DNA of 64,000 bases from Dethiosulfatibacter aminovorans DSM 17477 (GCF_900142005.1 NZ_FQZL01000014.1:1-64000); one strand, 5' to 3'. Counted from the first letter of the stretch, positions 44,453-53,360 are shown. The notes: generated by a model not told the origin, from the letters alone. Program-made: numbers and translations.

Positions 44453-44608
44453 TGTCAAGTAAACCTGACACTGTGATGGTTCGAAAAATGAAAATGTTAG
44501 TAATGATTTACACCGAATTGTCGAAATGGAAAAAGTGTAGTGAATGGTTTACAAAATTGCTGATCAGCAGACTTGAAACAATGCTGAATTTGTACAAAAT
44601 TATTTACA
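44453..44608 (+). promoter_or_regulatory. Four-dyad activator array upstream of the permease operon
   Basis: Four TGT-N12-ACA elements begin at 44453, 44495, 44536 and 44591, i.e. spaced 42, 41 and 55 bp. The first is a near-perfect palindrome, TGTCAAGTAAACCTGACA, with the GTAAAC core; the others are weaker. The sigma-54 promoter begins 90 bp after the last start. The same spacing is found at 48614-48769. Confidence 0.7.
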
Positions 44609-44680
44609 AAAGTACAATTAGGAAATTGTTTTCACGAAAAAACGTTAGGATTTCAACACATGTAAGTTCAAGAGTGAAAA

Positions 44681-44697
44681 CTGGCACAATAATTGCT
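44681..44697 (+). promoter_or_regulatory. Sigma-54 promoter of the permease / CoA-transferase operon
   Basis: CTGGCACAATAATTGCT is a near-perfect -24/-12 element, 84 bases before the small membrane protein start at 44781. Confidence 0.9.
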
Positions 44698-44780
44698 TTA
44701 TATACAACTGTGATGATGCAACCTGGTTGCTTTGTCCGAGTTTGGAAAGGTTAAAGAAAATGTTTTCTGGAGGAAATTTT

Positions 44781-45266
44781 ATGAATGTCGCTTTAAAGGC
44801 AAAAAGGATAAAAGGTGCATATTATTTTGTTCTTGCCACCGCCATAGCCCAGCAGCTATATGTACCTGCTGAGTACAAATATTTTCATCTGCCCCTTGTG
44901 TTTCTGACACTTATCAATGCTGACATGTACAATTTCGATTACAGGGATTATGTCAATGAGTACAGGATCTTATTCCTGCTGGGTTGCAGCACCCTAACTG
45001 CAGCTGCAGACGGATTTACAGAATTAGACTTCAGGATTTTGTACTATATCTTCATGGCGGGATCGATGTATTTCATCGGAAGGTTCGTGTACAATACGGT
45101 AAAGGTCTTTTCCATGGGAAGGGAAGGTGAAAAGTACATAAACGACAGGAATGTAAAGCTTTTCAAAAGCGGCGGAATGTTCATGAGAATCTACGGAATG
45201 ATGATTATTGTCATAATGATTTTCGCTTTTGCTTACATGCTGTTTGATCTTATTTGCTTGGTTTAG
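44781..45266 (+). CDS. Small membrane protein of unknown function
   Basis: A protein of 161 residues with about four hydrophobic segments (near 14-28, 35-48, 87-102 and 137-158) and a charged cytosolic part (VFSMGREGEKYINDRNVKLF). I do not recognise the family. It is the first gene after a sigma-54 promoter and precedes a carboxylate permease and a CoA-transferase, so it may help transport or sense the same substrate. The start at 44781 (MNVALKAKRIKG) has GGAGG upstream; the in-frame ATG at 44727 lacks one. Confidence 0.7.
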   Translation: MNVALKAKRIKGAYYFVLATAIAQQLYVPAEYKYFHLPLVFLTLINADMYNFDYRDYVNEYRILFLLGCSTLTAAADGFTELDFRILYYIFMAGSMYFIGRFVYNTVKVFSMGREGEKYINDRNVKLFKSGGMFMRIYGMMIIVIMIFAFAYMLFDLICLV

Positions 45267-45302
45267 AAACATCATTGGTATATTATGCGCATGCATTAAT
45301 AT

Positions 45303-45416
45303 AAGAAAGCAGCTATGCTGCGTTAATCGCGAGAGCGATTATTCAAAACGCGAAGGAAAGTAACCTTAATAGCATAGAACCAATGCTTCAAGGGTCTATG
45401 CATATTTTGACTTTCC
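45303..45416 (+). ncRNA. Interspersed structured RNA-like element, copy B
   Basis: This 114-nt stretch lies between the small membrane protein and the permease gene, on their strand. It aligns with 22232-22343 (minus) and shares helices with compensatory changes: GCAGC-TAT-GCTGC; AATCGC-GAGA-GCGATT with a GNRA loop; GCATAGA/TCTATGC with loop containing AATGCTTCAA; and an enclosing GGAAAGT/ACTTTCC stem. It ends 52 bases before the next gene. The class is unknown. Confidence 0.65.
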
Positions 45417-45468
45417 TGAGCTGAAAAATATTCAGAGGAATCTGAAAAATTATTAGGAGGTTTCATTT

Positions 45469-46848
45469 ATGTTAGGAGTTATTTCAATTATTCTTACTTT
45501 GGTAATGCTCATGTACTTTGCGTACAGAGGGGTTACTGTACTGGTACTTGCACCGTTACTGGCAATGCTGGCAACTATTCTGGCGGGAGAGTTCCCTGCT
45601 CTCTATGCCTGGACAGGAATGTTCATGCCGGCTGCGGCAGGTTATCTGCAGAAATATTTCCCTGTATTCCTTACAGGAGCTATATTCGGCAAGCTTATGG
45701 GAGTGTCTGGAGCTGCCAAAACCATTGCCCACTTTATAGCTGAAAAAATAGGAAAAGACAAGGCAATCTACGCAATAGTAATAGCGACGTCGTTGTTGAC
45801 TTACGGTGGAGTTTCGCTGTTTGTCGTAGTATTTGCGATGTATCCAATAGGAGCCACACTTCTTAGGGAAGCGGACATGCCAAAGAGATTCCTTCCTGCA
45901 TGTATAGCCCTTGGTGCATTTACGTTCACCATGACTGCACTGCCGGGATCACCGCAGTATATAAACACAATGCCTACTGTATATTTCGGAACAGACATCT
46001 ATGCAGGTACTGTCCTTGGTATCCTGGGATCATTGATTATGTTCTTCATGGGAACTACATGGATTAATGTAAGGGCTAAAAAAGCCATGGCTGCCGGTGA
46101 AGGCTATGGAGACCACCCTGATGAAGGGTTTGAAACTGCCATAACAGATACTGCAGAAGAATTTGTTGAAGCTAAGCTTCCTGGATTTGGAATATCTTTT
46201 GCACCAATCATCCTGGTTTTCATAATCAACTTTGTACTTACAAACTTCTACTTCAAAAGCGAGGCTGTAATGGCGAAATATGCTGAGTATGGAGGAGTAA
46301 ACGGAACATGGTCTGTTGTAATAGCTTTGTCTGTGGCCATAGTGCTTTGCCTCTTCACTTTCAGAGAATTTATTGCACAGAAAAACAAGACTGTATTTGA
46401 TGGAGCTGTTGGATCTTTGCTTCCTGTATTCAATACTGCATCAGAGGTTGGATACGGTGGAGTTATCAAGTCGCTGGCTGCATTTACAACACTTAAGATT
46501 GGTTTGATCGGCATTGCAATGCCTGCAATATTGAAGGTTGCCATTTCATCTACAGTGCTTGCCGGTGTTGCAGGTTCTGCATCAGGTGGTCTCGGTATTG
46601 CCCTTGAGGTTCTTGGAGACGAATTCATGCATATGGGAATCAACCCTGAAGCTATTCACAGAATCATGGTTATGGCTGCAGGCGGACTTGATTCACTGCC
46701 GCACAATGGTGCCGTAATAACATTGCTTTCTGTTTGCCACCTGAACCATAAGGAATCGTACATGGATCTTGGATTCTGTACGGTATTGACACCTCTTGTA
46801 GCGACACTCGCTTGTATAGTGTTCTACCTGATTACAGGAATAGTATAA
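45469..46848 (+). CDS. GntP-family permease, probably for a short-chain (hydroxy)carboxylate
   Basis: A membrane protein of 459 residues with about 12-13 hydrophobic helices of the gluconate:H+ symporter (GntP) family; the YGGVSLFVVVFAMYPIGATLLREADMPKR and HMGINPEAIHRIMVMAAGGLDSLPHNGAV segments are diagnostic. Relatives next to CoA-transferase and Hbd genes are named 3-hydroxybutyrate permeases. Given the CoA-transferase immediately after it, uptake or export of butyrate, crotonate or 3-hydroxybutyrate is the best guess. TTAGGAGG precedes the ATG. A structured element lies in the gap before it. Confidence 0.85.
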   Translation: MLGVISIILTLVMLMYFAYRGVTVLVLAPLLAMLATILAGEFPALYAWTGMFMPAAAGYLQKYFPVFLTGAIFGKLMGVSGAAKTIAHFIAEKIGKDKAIYAIVIATSLLTYGGVSLFVVVFAMYPIGATLLREADMPKRFLPACIALGAFTFTMTALPGSPQYINTMPTVYFGTDIYAGTVLGILGSLIMFFMGTTWINVRAKKAMAAGEGYGDHPDEGFETAITDTAEEFVEAKLPGFGISFAPIILVFIINFVLTNFYFKSEAVMAKYAEYGGVNGTWSVVIALSVAIVLCLFTFREFIAQKNKTVFDGAVGSLLPVFNTASEVGYGGVIKSLAAFTTLKIGLIGIAMPAILKVAISSTVLAGVAGSASGGLGIALEVLGDEFMHMGINPEAIHRIMVMAAGGLDSLPHNGAVITLLSVCHLNHKESYMDLGFCTVLTPLVATLACIVFYLITGIV

Positions 46849-46875
46849 TATATTTACTTATTCAAACCGTAATAT

Positions 46876-46903
46876 GGGCTGTTGTGAAAGCAGCAGCCTT
46901 TAA
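46876..46903 (+). terminator. Weak hairpin between permease and CoA-transferase genes
   Basis: GGCTGTTG pairs with CAGCAGCC around TGAAAG, followed by TTTAATGG. It may lower expression of the downstream gene but the T-run is poor. Confidence 0.4.
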
Positions 46904-46988
46904 TGGTATTTGGAAGTCAAAAGTGCATAATCCCTTGAATTTATGGGATTTCATCTTAATGGTCAAAAATATGAAAGGAGATTTATAA

Positions 46989-48536
46989 ATGAACAAAATT
47001 ATGACAGCGGCTCAAGCCGTGGATCTTATAGGAAACGGATCTAGCGTCGGCATGGGTGGATTTGTAGGAAACATGCATGCTGAAGAGATATCAATTGAAA
47101 TAGAGAAAAAATTTCTTGCCCATGGAGAGCCGAAAGACCTGACCCTGATTTATGCGGCGGGACAGGGAGACGGCAAGGACAAGGGTCTTAACCATCTTGG
47201 ACATGAAGGATTGGTATCAAAGGTGATAGGCGGACACTGGGGGCTGGCTCCAAAGCTTGGAAAGCTTGCACTTGAAAACAAGATTCAGGCATACAACCTT
47301 CCCCAGGGAGTCATTTCGCACATGTTCAGGGATACTGCGGCAGGAAAGCCCGGAACTCTTACCCATGTAGGATTGAAAACATTTGTAGATCCAAGGGTTG
47401 AAGGTGGAAAAATCAATGATGTAACAAAGGAAGACATAGTGAAGGTCATAGGCATCGGTGACAAGGAATATCTTTTCTATGAGTCTCAGCCGGTTGACTT
47501 TGCAGTAGTAAGGGCAACTTATGCTGACAGGAACGGAAACGCAACATTCGAAAGAGAATGCAACTCTCTTGAGGTTCTGTCAATGTGCCAGGCTGCCAAG
47601 AATTCGGGTGGAAAGGTTATACTTCAAGTTGAGGGAATCGTGGAGAATGGTTCCATGGATGCAAGAATGGTAAAGATACCAGGAATATACGTGGATGCAA
47701 TCGTAGTTGCAAAACCGGAAAACCACATGCAGACTTTCGCAGAACAGTACAATCCGAGCTACAGCGGTGAAGTGAGGGTGCCTGTTGAATCGATAAAACC
47801 ACTTGAGTTGAATGAGAGAAAGATAATCGCAAGAAGGGCTGCCATGGAACTGGTGCCAAAGGCTGTTACAAACCTTGGAATAGGAATGCCTGAAGGGGTA
47901 TCGATGGTTGCTGCAGAGGAAGGCATAGGCAAGGAAATGATTCTAACGATAGAGGCGGGACCTGTAGGCGGAGTCCCTGCCGGTGGAAACAGCTTTGGAG
48001 CTGCAATAAACCCCGACTGCATACTTGACCAGCCATATCAGTTTGACTTCTATGACGGCGGCGGACTTGACGTTACTTTCCTTGGCCTTGCGCAGACGGA
48101 TGCAATGGGTAATGTTAACGTAAGTAAGTTTGGTCCTAAAATACCGGGATGCGGAGGATTCATAAACATTTCCCAGAATGCAAAGAAAGCTGTATACATG
48201 GGAACATTCACTGCCGGAGGACTGAGGATATCGGTCGATGATGGAAAACTGTCCATAGACAATGAAGGAAAGGCGAAGAAATTCGTAGAATCTGTTGAAC
48301 AGGTAACCTTCAGTGGAGACTATGCAGCGGAGACAGGACAGCCTGTACTTTATATAACTGAAAGGGCTGTATTTGAACTGAGCAAGGAAGGTATCGTATT
48401 GACAGAAATCGCTCCTGGAGTTGACCTCGAAAAAGACATACTTGCCAACATGGCCTTCAAGCCCATAATTTCAGAAAACCTGAAGCTTATGGATGAAAGA
48501 ATTTTCAGAGAAGAAAAAATGGGACTGACTATCTAG
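46989..48536 (+). CDS. Acetate/propionate-type CoA-transferase (PCT/YdiF family)
   Basis: A protein of 515 residues with fused alpha and beta halves, as in propionate CoA-transferase and YdiF. The catalytic glutamate is E322 in LTIEAGPVGGVPAGG; the glycine-rich GMGGFVGNMH lies near the start. It moves CoA between short-chain acids, for example butyryl-CoA and acetate, and fits the permease upstream and the Bcd/Hbd/thiolase genes around it. GAAAGGAG precedes the ATG. A hairpin without a T-run follows at 48584. Confidence 0.9.
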   Translation: MNKIMTAAQAVDLIGNGSSVGMGGFVGNMHAEEISIEIEKKFLAHGEPKDLTLIYAAGQGDGKDKGLNHLGHEGLVSKVIGGHWGLAPKLGKLALENKIQAYNLPQGVISHMFRDTAAGKPGTLTHVGLKTFVDPRVEGGKINDVTKEDIVKVIGIGDKEYLFYESQPVDFAVVRATYADRNGNATFERECNSLEVLSMCQAAKNSGGKVILQVEGIVENGSMDARMVKIPGIYVDAIVVAKPENHMQTFAEQYNPSYSGEVRVPVESIKPLELNERKIIARRAAMELVPKAVTNLGIGMPEGVSMVAAEEGIGKEMILTIEAGPVGGVPAGGNSFGAAINPDCILDQPYQFDFYDGGGLDVTFLGLAQTDAMGNVNVSKFGPKIPGCGGFINISQNAKKAVYMGTFTAGGLRISVDDGKLSIDNEGKAKKFVESVEQVTFSGDYAAETGQPVLYITERAVFELSKEGIVLTEIAPGVDLEKDILANMAFKPIISENLKLMDERIFREEKMGLTI

Positions 48537-48583
48537 CGTAGGGAATGACAAAATGCCCAAAATTCAATAATCTTATGCACCCT

Positions 48584-48608
48584 GCACCCCGAATATCATT
48601 CGGGGTGT
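48584..48608 (+). terminator. Hairpin after the CoA-transferase gene
   Basis: GCACCCCGAAT (48584-48594) pairs with ATTCGGGGTGT (48598-48608), with outer GCAC/GTGC bases also able to pair. No clear T-run follows, so it may be a 3' stabiliser rather than a strong terminator. Confidence 0.55.
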
Positions 48609-48613
48609 TGTGC

Positions 48614-48769
48614 TGTAAGGTAAACATTACAGTATTTTATTTTATATATTCGAGTTGTATAGTAAACCATACAATTTATGATTGGTGAGGGAGAAGTGTC
48701 ATGTATCATTTACAGAAGGGATATCGTTTGCCTTCGAAAACCCGTAAAATGTGTATAAATATCTTAACA
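48614..48769 (+). promoter_or_regulatory. Four-dyad activator array upstream of hbd-thl
   Basis: TGT-N12-ACA elements begin at 48614, 48656, 48697 and 48752, spaced 42, 41 and 55 bp, exactly as at 44453-44608. The first two, TGTAAGGTAAACATTACA and TGTATAGTAAACCATACA, are strong palindromes with the GTAAAC core; the last two are weaker. The sigma-54 promoter begins 89 bp after the last start. Confidence 0.75.
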
Positions 48770-48801
48770 AAAACCGCGGGAAAATATAAATTTTGCAATA
48801 A

Positions 48802-48819
48802 TCGTTGAAATATCAACGA
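48802..48819 (+). promoter_or_regulatory. Separate strong palindrome next to the sigma-54 promoter
   Basis: TCGTTGAAATATCAACGA has seven-base perfect arms (TCGTTGA/TCAACGA) and lies 21 bp before the promoter. Its sequence is unlike the TGT-N12-ACA dyads, so it may be the site of another regulator. Confidence 0.5.
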
Positions 48820-48840
48820 GAATGAAATGGTATGAAAAAA

Positions 48841-48857
48841 TTGGCACGGTAATTGCT
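48841..48857 (+). promoter_or_regulatory. Sigma-54 promoter of hbd-thl
   Basis: TTGGCACGGTAATTGCT matches the -24/-12 consensus almost perfectly, 69 bases before hbd. Confidence 0.92.
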
Positions 48858-48925
48858 TTATATAGGTATATAGATAAAGCTCGGATAAGGGAGAATGGGA
48901 CTAATAAATAATATGGAGGATGTTT

Positions 48926-49792
48926 ATGAAGATTTGTATTTTAGGAGCGGGAACCATGGGTTCCGGAATAGCCCAGGTGTTTGCACAAAACGGTCATGAG
49001 GTTGTACTGAGGGACATAAAGGAAGAGTTTGTAGAGAAGGGTTATTCCTTTATTGAGAAGAACCTGGCAAGAATGGTCAAGAAAGAAAAAATCACTGAAA
49101 ATGAAAAAGCGGAAATTCTCAATATGATCAAGCCCACGACGGTACTACAGGAAGCTGCCGACTGTGATCTTGTAGTGGAGGCTGCAGTTGAGAACATGAA
49201 GATAAAGAAGGAAATATTTTCCGAGCTTGACAAGATATGCGGTGAAAAAACCATCCTGGCAACAAATACATCATCCCTGTCCATCACCGACATAGCTGTT
49301 TCCACAAACAGGCCAGACAAGGTTATAGGAATGCACTTCTTCAATCCTGCACCTGTCATGAAGCTTGTGGAGATAATAAAAGGCCTTTCCACTTCTGATG
49401 AAACATTTGCGGCTGTCAAAGAACTGACTGGTTCCTTGGGCAAGGAAGGCGTGGCTGTAGAAGAAGCGCCCGGATTTGTGGTAAACAGGATACTGGTACC
49501 TATGATAAATGAAGCGGTTGGAATACTTGCAGACGGAATAGCCAGCGCAGAGGACATTGACAATGCAATGAAGCTTGGCGCCAATCATCCGATAGGCCCC
49601 CTTGCCCTTGGAGATCTAATAGGACTTGATGTTTGCTTGTTCATAATGGAAATTCTGAACAACGAATATGGCGATCCGAAGTACAGGCCTCATCCGCTGC
49701 TCAGGAAAATGGTGAGAGGAAACAAGCTCGGCAGAAAGACTGGAGAAGGGTTCTTCAACTACAGGGAGAAGGTCCTTGTTGGAGCAAAGTAG
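48926..49792 (+). CDS. hbd: 3-hydroxybutyryl-CoA dehydrogenase, copy 1
   Basis: A protein of 288 residues with an NAD-binding Rossmann domain ([15 protein letters not shown] near 5-20), the catalytic [14 protein letters not shown] region with its histidine, and the C-terminal dimer domain ([16 protein letters not shown]). It reduces acetoacetyl-CoA to (S)-3-hydroxybutyryl-CoA, or the reverse. The start at 48926 has GGAGG six bases upstream; an in-frame ATG at 48920 sits too close to that site. The thiolase follows after 35 bases. It is nearly the same as the copy at 53622. Confidence 0.94.
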   Translation: MKICILGAGTMGSGIAQVFAQNGHEVVLRDIKEEFVEKGYSFIEKNLARMVKKEKITENEKAEILNMIKPTTVLQEAADCDLVVEAAVENMKIKKEIFSELDKICGEKTILATNTSSLSITDIAVSTNRPDKVIGMHFFNPAPVMKLVEIIKGLSTSDETFAAVKELTGSLGKEGVAVEEAPGFVVNRILVPMINEAVGILADGIASAEDIDNAMKLGANHPIGPLALGDLIGLDVCLFIMEILNNEYGDPKYRPHPLLRKMVRGNKLGRKTGEGFFNYREKVLVGAK

Positions 49793-49827
49793 AAACTAAC
49801 AGATAATACAAATAGAGGAGATAAGGA

Positions 49828-51006
49828 ATGAGAGAAGTAGTAATAGCAGGTGCGGCAAGAACGCCAGTTGGATCCTTTGGAGGTACATTGTCAAAAATGT
49901 CTGCTGTAGACCTGGGAGTTGCAGCGGCGAAGGAAGCGATGAAAAGGGCTGGGATAAAGCCTGAGGATGTTGATGATACAATAGCGGGCTGTATTCTGCA
50001 GGCCGGTCTCGGTCAGAATGTAGCAAGACAGATCTCCATTGGAGCAGGAGTGCCTGTGGAAAGACCGGCAATGACACTTAACAAGCTGTGCGGTTCAGGC
50101 CTTAGAGCAGTAAGCATGGCGGCCCAGTTCATCATGCTGGGAGATGCAGACATCATACTGGCGGGAGGAACCGAAAGCATGAGTAATTCTCCATATGTAT
50201 TGCCCGGCAACAGGTGGGGACAGAGGATGGGAGATGGCCAAATTGTGGATACCTTGATAAAGGATGCATTGTCTGATGTTTTTTATGATTACCACATGGG
50301 AATAACGGCGGAAAATATTGCGGAGAGGTGGAATATCAGAAGAAATGAACAAGATGAGTTTGCCCTTGTTTCTCAAAACAGGGCGGAAGCGGCTCAGTTG
50401 AGCGGAAGATTCAAGGATGAGATAGTGCCTGTTGAAGTTCCTCAAAGGAAAAAGGCCCCTGTAATCGTGACCGAAGACGAGCATCCAAAGCATGGAATGA
50501 CAATGGAAATGCTTGGAAAGGCCAGAGCTGCTTTCAAGAAGGATGGAACTGTAACTGCAGGAAACGCTTCGGGAATAAATGACGGCGCGGCAATGCTTGT
50601 AGTAATGAGCAGGGAAAAAGCCGATGAAATAGGTATTGAACCCTTGTGTACAATAGTATCCCACGGTTCCGCCGGTGTTGACCCATCCATAATGGGATAC
50701 GGTCCTGTACCGGCATCAAGGATTGCTCTTGAAAAGGCTAACATGACGATTGACGACATAGATTTGATAGAAGCAAATGAAGCCTTTGCGGCACAATCCA
50801 TAGCCGTAGTGAGAGACCTCGGCATAGACCCGGAAAAGGTGAATGTAAACGGTGGGGCAATAGCTCTCGGCCATCCAGTAGGGGCATCCGGTGCAAGGAT
50901 ACTCATTACCCTCATCTATGAAATGATTAAAAGGGAAGCAAAGACGGGACTTGCCACCCTTTGCATAGGCGGAGGAATGGGAACTTCGCTCATTGTAAAA
51001 AGATAG
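49828..51006 (+). CDS. thl: Acetyl-CoA C-acetyltransferase (thiolase)
   Basis: A protein of 392 residues. The active-site cysteine C88 is in [10 protein letters not shown]; the conserved [16 protein letters not shown] carries the histidine, and CIGGGMG near the end carries the second cysteine. It joins two acetyl-CoA to acetoacetyl-CoA or splits it. Cotranscribed with hbd from the sigma-54 promoter at 48841. GAGGAG precedes the ATG. It is the only thiolase gene in the window. Confidence 0.95.
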   Translation: MREVVIAGAARTPVGSFGGTLSKMSAVDLGVAAAKEAMKRAGIKPEDVDDTIAGCILQAGLGQNVARQISIGAGVPVERPAMTLNKLCGSGLRAVSMAAQFIMLGDADIILAGGTESMSNSPYVLPGNRWGQRMGDGQIVDTLIKDALSDVFYDYHMGITAENIAERWNIRRNEQDEFALVSQNRAEAAQLSGRFKDEIVPVEVPQRKKAPVIVTEDEHPKHGMTMEMLGKARAAFKKDGTVTAGNASGINDGAAMLVVMSREKADEIGIEPLCTIVSHGSAGVDPSIMGYGPVPASRIALEKANMTIDDIDLIEANEAFAAQSIAVVRDLGIDPEKVNVNGGAIALGHPVGASGARILITLIYEMIKREAKTGLATLCIGGGMGTSLIVKR

Positions 51007-51062
51007 CCTCTGCTTGAATTCAAGCGGTTATATACAATATCAGTTTAAGTTGCAAAACATTG

Positions 51063-51091
51063 AAAAGGGACTCTTCGCAGGGTTCTTTTTC
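51063..51091 (+). terminator. Intrinsic terminator of hbd-thl
   Basis: AAAAGGGACTC (51063-51073) pairs, with several G-T pairs, with GGGTTCTTTTT (51080-51090) around TTCGCA; the T-run is part of the second arm. Confidence 0.65.
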
Positions 51092-51094
51092 TTG

Positions 51095-51123
51095 TTGAAA
51101 TATAATAGAAGAGGTTATATAAT
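51095..51123 (+). promoter_or_regulatory. Sigma-A promoter of the second CBS-PAS activator
   Basis: TTGAAA (51095-51100) and TATAAT (51118-51123) are 17 bases apart. The dyad at 51133 covers the expected start of transcription. Confidence 0.75.
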
Positions 51124-51132
51124 ATTTTTAAA

Positions 51133-51152
51133 GTGTATGGTTTACCATACAC
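51133..51152 (+). promoter_or_regulatory. Operator-like palindrome at the activator's start site
   Basis: GTGTATGGTTTACCATACAC has nine-base perfect arms. It belongs to the TGT-N12-ACA dyad family and lies ten bases after the -10 box, where a bound protein should repress. Confidence 0.75.
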
Positions 51153-51176
51153 AATATGTTGTTGAAGAGGTAGAGT

Positions 51177-53267
51177 ATGCTGGTCGGTAAATTGATGCTA
51201 AAGAATCCCATAAAGATATATGAAGATGAAATCGTCACCCAGGTGGCCGAGAGGATGCAGAACTATAATTTCGCCAGATTTCCCGTTCTGGACAGGGATG
51301 AGATGCCTGTTGGAATATTGAAGAGGAAATATCTTGAAATGGAATCCGGCGATTCCGATGTGACGGTAAAGGATATCATGAGAAGGGTCAGTGATGAAGA
51401 GGTCATCAGAGAGTTTGAGGAAGCCTATACAATTTTCAACAGAGCAGGGGAAATGTTTTTTGTCGTAGATGAAAAGGGACGGTTCAAGAGCATATTGAGG
51501 AAAAGACATGTGATGAAAATGTATTTTGAAAGGCTGGAATACACTGAGTCCAACCTAAGGGGAGTTATTGAATGTGTAGATACGGCTGTTTTTTCCGTCA
51601 ACAGGCTTGGCAGGATAGTTTTCATAAACAATTTCGCCAGGGAGCTTCTGGGAATAAACGGGGACAAAATTGAGGGAATGGTCATCGGCGAATTGATACC
51701 CGATGTTGACATTATGGAAGGTATAGACTCTGGAGTTGATGAATTCAACAGGAATTTCGATTTCAACGGCAGAAGGCTGGTTCTCAGCAGGTATGTAGCC
51801 AGGAGCGACGGTAAGGCCATTGGAGCAATATGTTCCCTGCGGGATATTACAAGGTACAATGAAATAACCGATGAGCTGGCATTGGAGAAGACTGAAAAGG
51901 AAGTGCTGAAGTCGGTCTTCAATACTGCTTATGACGGACTTATTGTAGTCGATGCAAAGGGTTATATTACCATGATATCCGACGCATACAAGAGCTTTCT
52001 GGGGGTTGAGAATGAAAATGTAGTGGGAAGGCATGTTACGGAGATAATAGAAAATACAAGGCTTCACAAGGTGGCGGAAACAGGGGTGCCTGAAGTTGCA
52101 GACCTTCAAAAAATCAAAGGCGACTACATAGTTGCATCCAGGATACCTGTTTTCAAGAATGGCAAGGTTGCAAGTGTTGTAGGCAAGATCATGTTCAGGA
52201 ACATCGATGAATTTGAAAAGCTGTACAAGAAGATAGGCAAGATTGAGCAGCAGCTTGAAAACTACAAGGATGAACTTTCCAAGATAAACAAGGCAAAGTA
52301 CAACTTCGGGGACATAGTGGGAAGAAGCAACGAAATGAAACGTGCGGTGAATCTTGCTAAAAAGGCGGCTTATACCAACTCCAATGTACTGATACTTGGA
52401 GAAAGCGGAACGGGAAAGGAGCTTTTTGCACATTCCATCCACAATTCAAGTGCAAGAAGAAACAAGCCCTTCATAAAGGTCAATTGTGCCGCGATTCCTG
52501 ATGACCTTATGGAATCGGAGCTTTTCGGATATGAGCAGGGAGCTTTTACAGGGGCAAAAAAAGGCGGGAGGATAGGCAAGTTTGAAGTGGCCGACCAGGG
52601 AACCATTTTCCTTGACGAGATTGGAGACATGCCAATGCATATGCAGGCAAAGCTTTTGAGGGTTATCCAGGAAAGGGAAGTCGAAAGGATAGGTTCCAAC
52701 AAGACCATTAAGATAGATGTGAGGATAATAGCGGCCACAAACAGAAATATCGAGAGGCTTATAGAGGAAAAGAGGTTCAGGATGGACCTTTATTACAGAC
52801 TAAATGTCGTAACCATAGAAATCCCGTCCCTTAGGGAAAGGATAGATGATATAGACCTTTTATGCAGGGATTTTCTCGAGAAATACAGGGTCAGATACTA
52901 CAAGAAGGTTGATTCCATAAGCGAGTCTGCAATTGCAAAATTGAAAAAGTATCCATGGCCGGGCAATGTCAGGGAACTTGAGAATATTGTAGAGAGAGCA
53001 ATAAACATTCTTGACACGGAGACTGTAATCAAGCCAAAGCATCTGCCTTCGGATGTGTCTGGAGTCTTTGACATCGAGGATGTCAAGCCCCTAAAGGATG
53101 TGCTCAACGAAACCGAAATAAGGACCATTGTACAGTGTCTTGAGGTTGTGAGTTTTAATAAATCCAGAGCTGCGAGGCTTCTTGGGGTCAGCAGGGCTGC
53201 ATTTTATGAGAAGCTGGACAAGTACAAAATCAAAGTTGTCAACAAAACCATACATATTGGCGATTAA
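51177..53267 (+). CDS. Sigma-54-dependent activator with CBS pair and two PAS domains (copy 2)
   Basis: A protein of 696 residues, a paralogue of the one at 38675 with the same order: two CBS repeats (about 1-115), PAS domains (about 125-225 and 240-345), AAA+ domain with GESGTGKE, GAFTGA and TIFLDEIGD, and a Fis-type helix-turn-helix (SFNKSRAARLLGVSRAAFYEKL). The recognition helices of the two copies are very similar, so they may share DNA sites. It sits between the hbd-thl operon and the second hbd gene. GAGG precedes the ATG. Confidence 0.93.
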   Translation: MLVGKLMLKNPIKIYEDEIVTQVAERMQNYNFARFPVLDRDEMPVGILKRKYLEMESGDSDVTVKDIMRRVSDEEVIREFEEAYTIFNRAGEMFFVVDEKGRFKSILRKRHVMKMYFERLEYTESNLRGVIECVDTAVFSVNRLGRIVFINNFARELLGINGDKIEGMVIGELIPDVDIMEGIDSGVDEFNRNFDFNGRRLVLSRYVARSDGKAIGAICSLRDITRYNEITDELALEKTEKEVLKSVFNTAYDGLIVVDAKGYITMISDAYKSFLGVENENVVGRHVTEIIENTRLHKVAETGVPEVADLQKIKGDYIVASRIPVFKNGKVASVVGKIMFRNIDEFEKLYKKIGKIEQQLENYKDELSKINKAKYNFGDIVGRSNEMKRAVNLAKKAAYTNSNVLILGESGTGKELFAHSIHNSSARRNKPFIKVNCAAIPDDLMESELFGYEQGAFTGAKKGGRIGKFEVADQGTIFLDEIGDMPMHMQAKLLRVIQEREVERIGSNKTIKIDVRIIAATNRNIERLIEEKRFRMDLYYRLNVVTIEIPSLRERIDDIDLLCRDFLEKYRVRYYKKVDSISESAIAKLKKYPWPGNVRELENIVERAINILDTETVIKPKHLPSDVSGVFDIEDVKPLKDVLNETEIRTIVQCLEVVSFNKSRAARLLGVSRAAFYEKLDKYKIKVVNKTIHIGD

Positions 53268-53278
53268 AATTGAAGATA

Positions 53279-53360
53279 TGTCTGGTAAACGATACAGGTT
53301 ATTTTGCGATTGTCTTGAAAACCAGACAAAACAGCGCTAAAAATTGTTAAAATACTAACA
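53279..53360 (+). promoter_or_regulatory. Dyads upstream of the second hbd gene
   Basis: TGTCTGGTAAACGATACA (53279-53296) and TGTCTTGAAAACCAGACA (53311-53328) fit the TGT-N12-ACA family and are 32 bp apart. A shorter TGTTA/TAACA repeat follows at 53345-53360. They lie 210-290 bp before the sigma-54 promoter at 53570, further than at the other operons. Confidence 0.6.

Noticed and set aside
46909-46927. Sigma-54-like TTGG...GTGCA before the CoA-transferase gene
   Set aside because: The GG to GC distance is one base too long, and the gene is explained by readthrough from the promoter at 44681.
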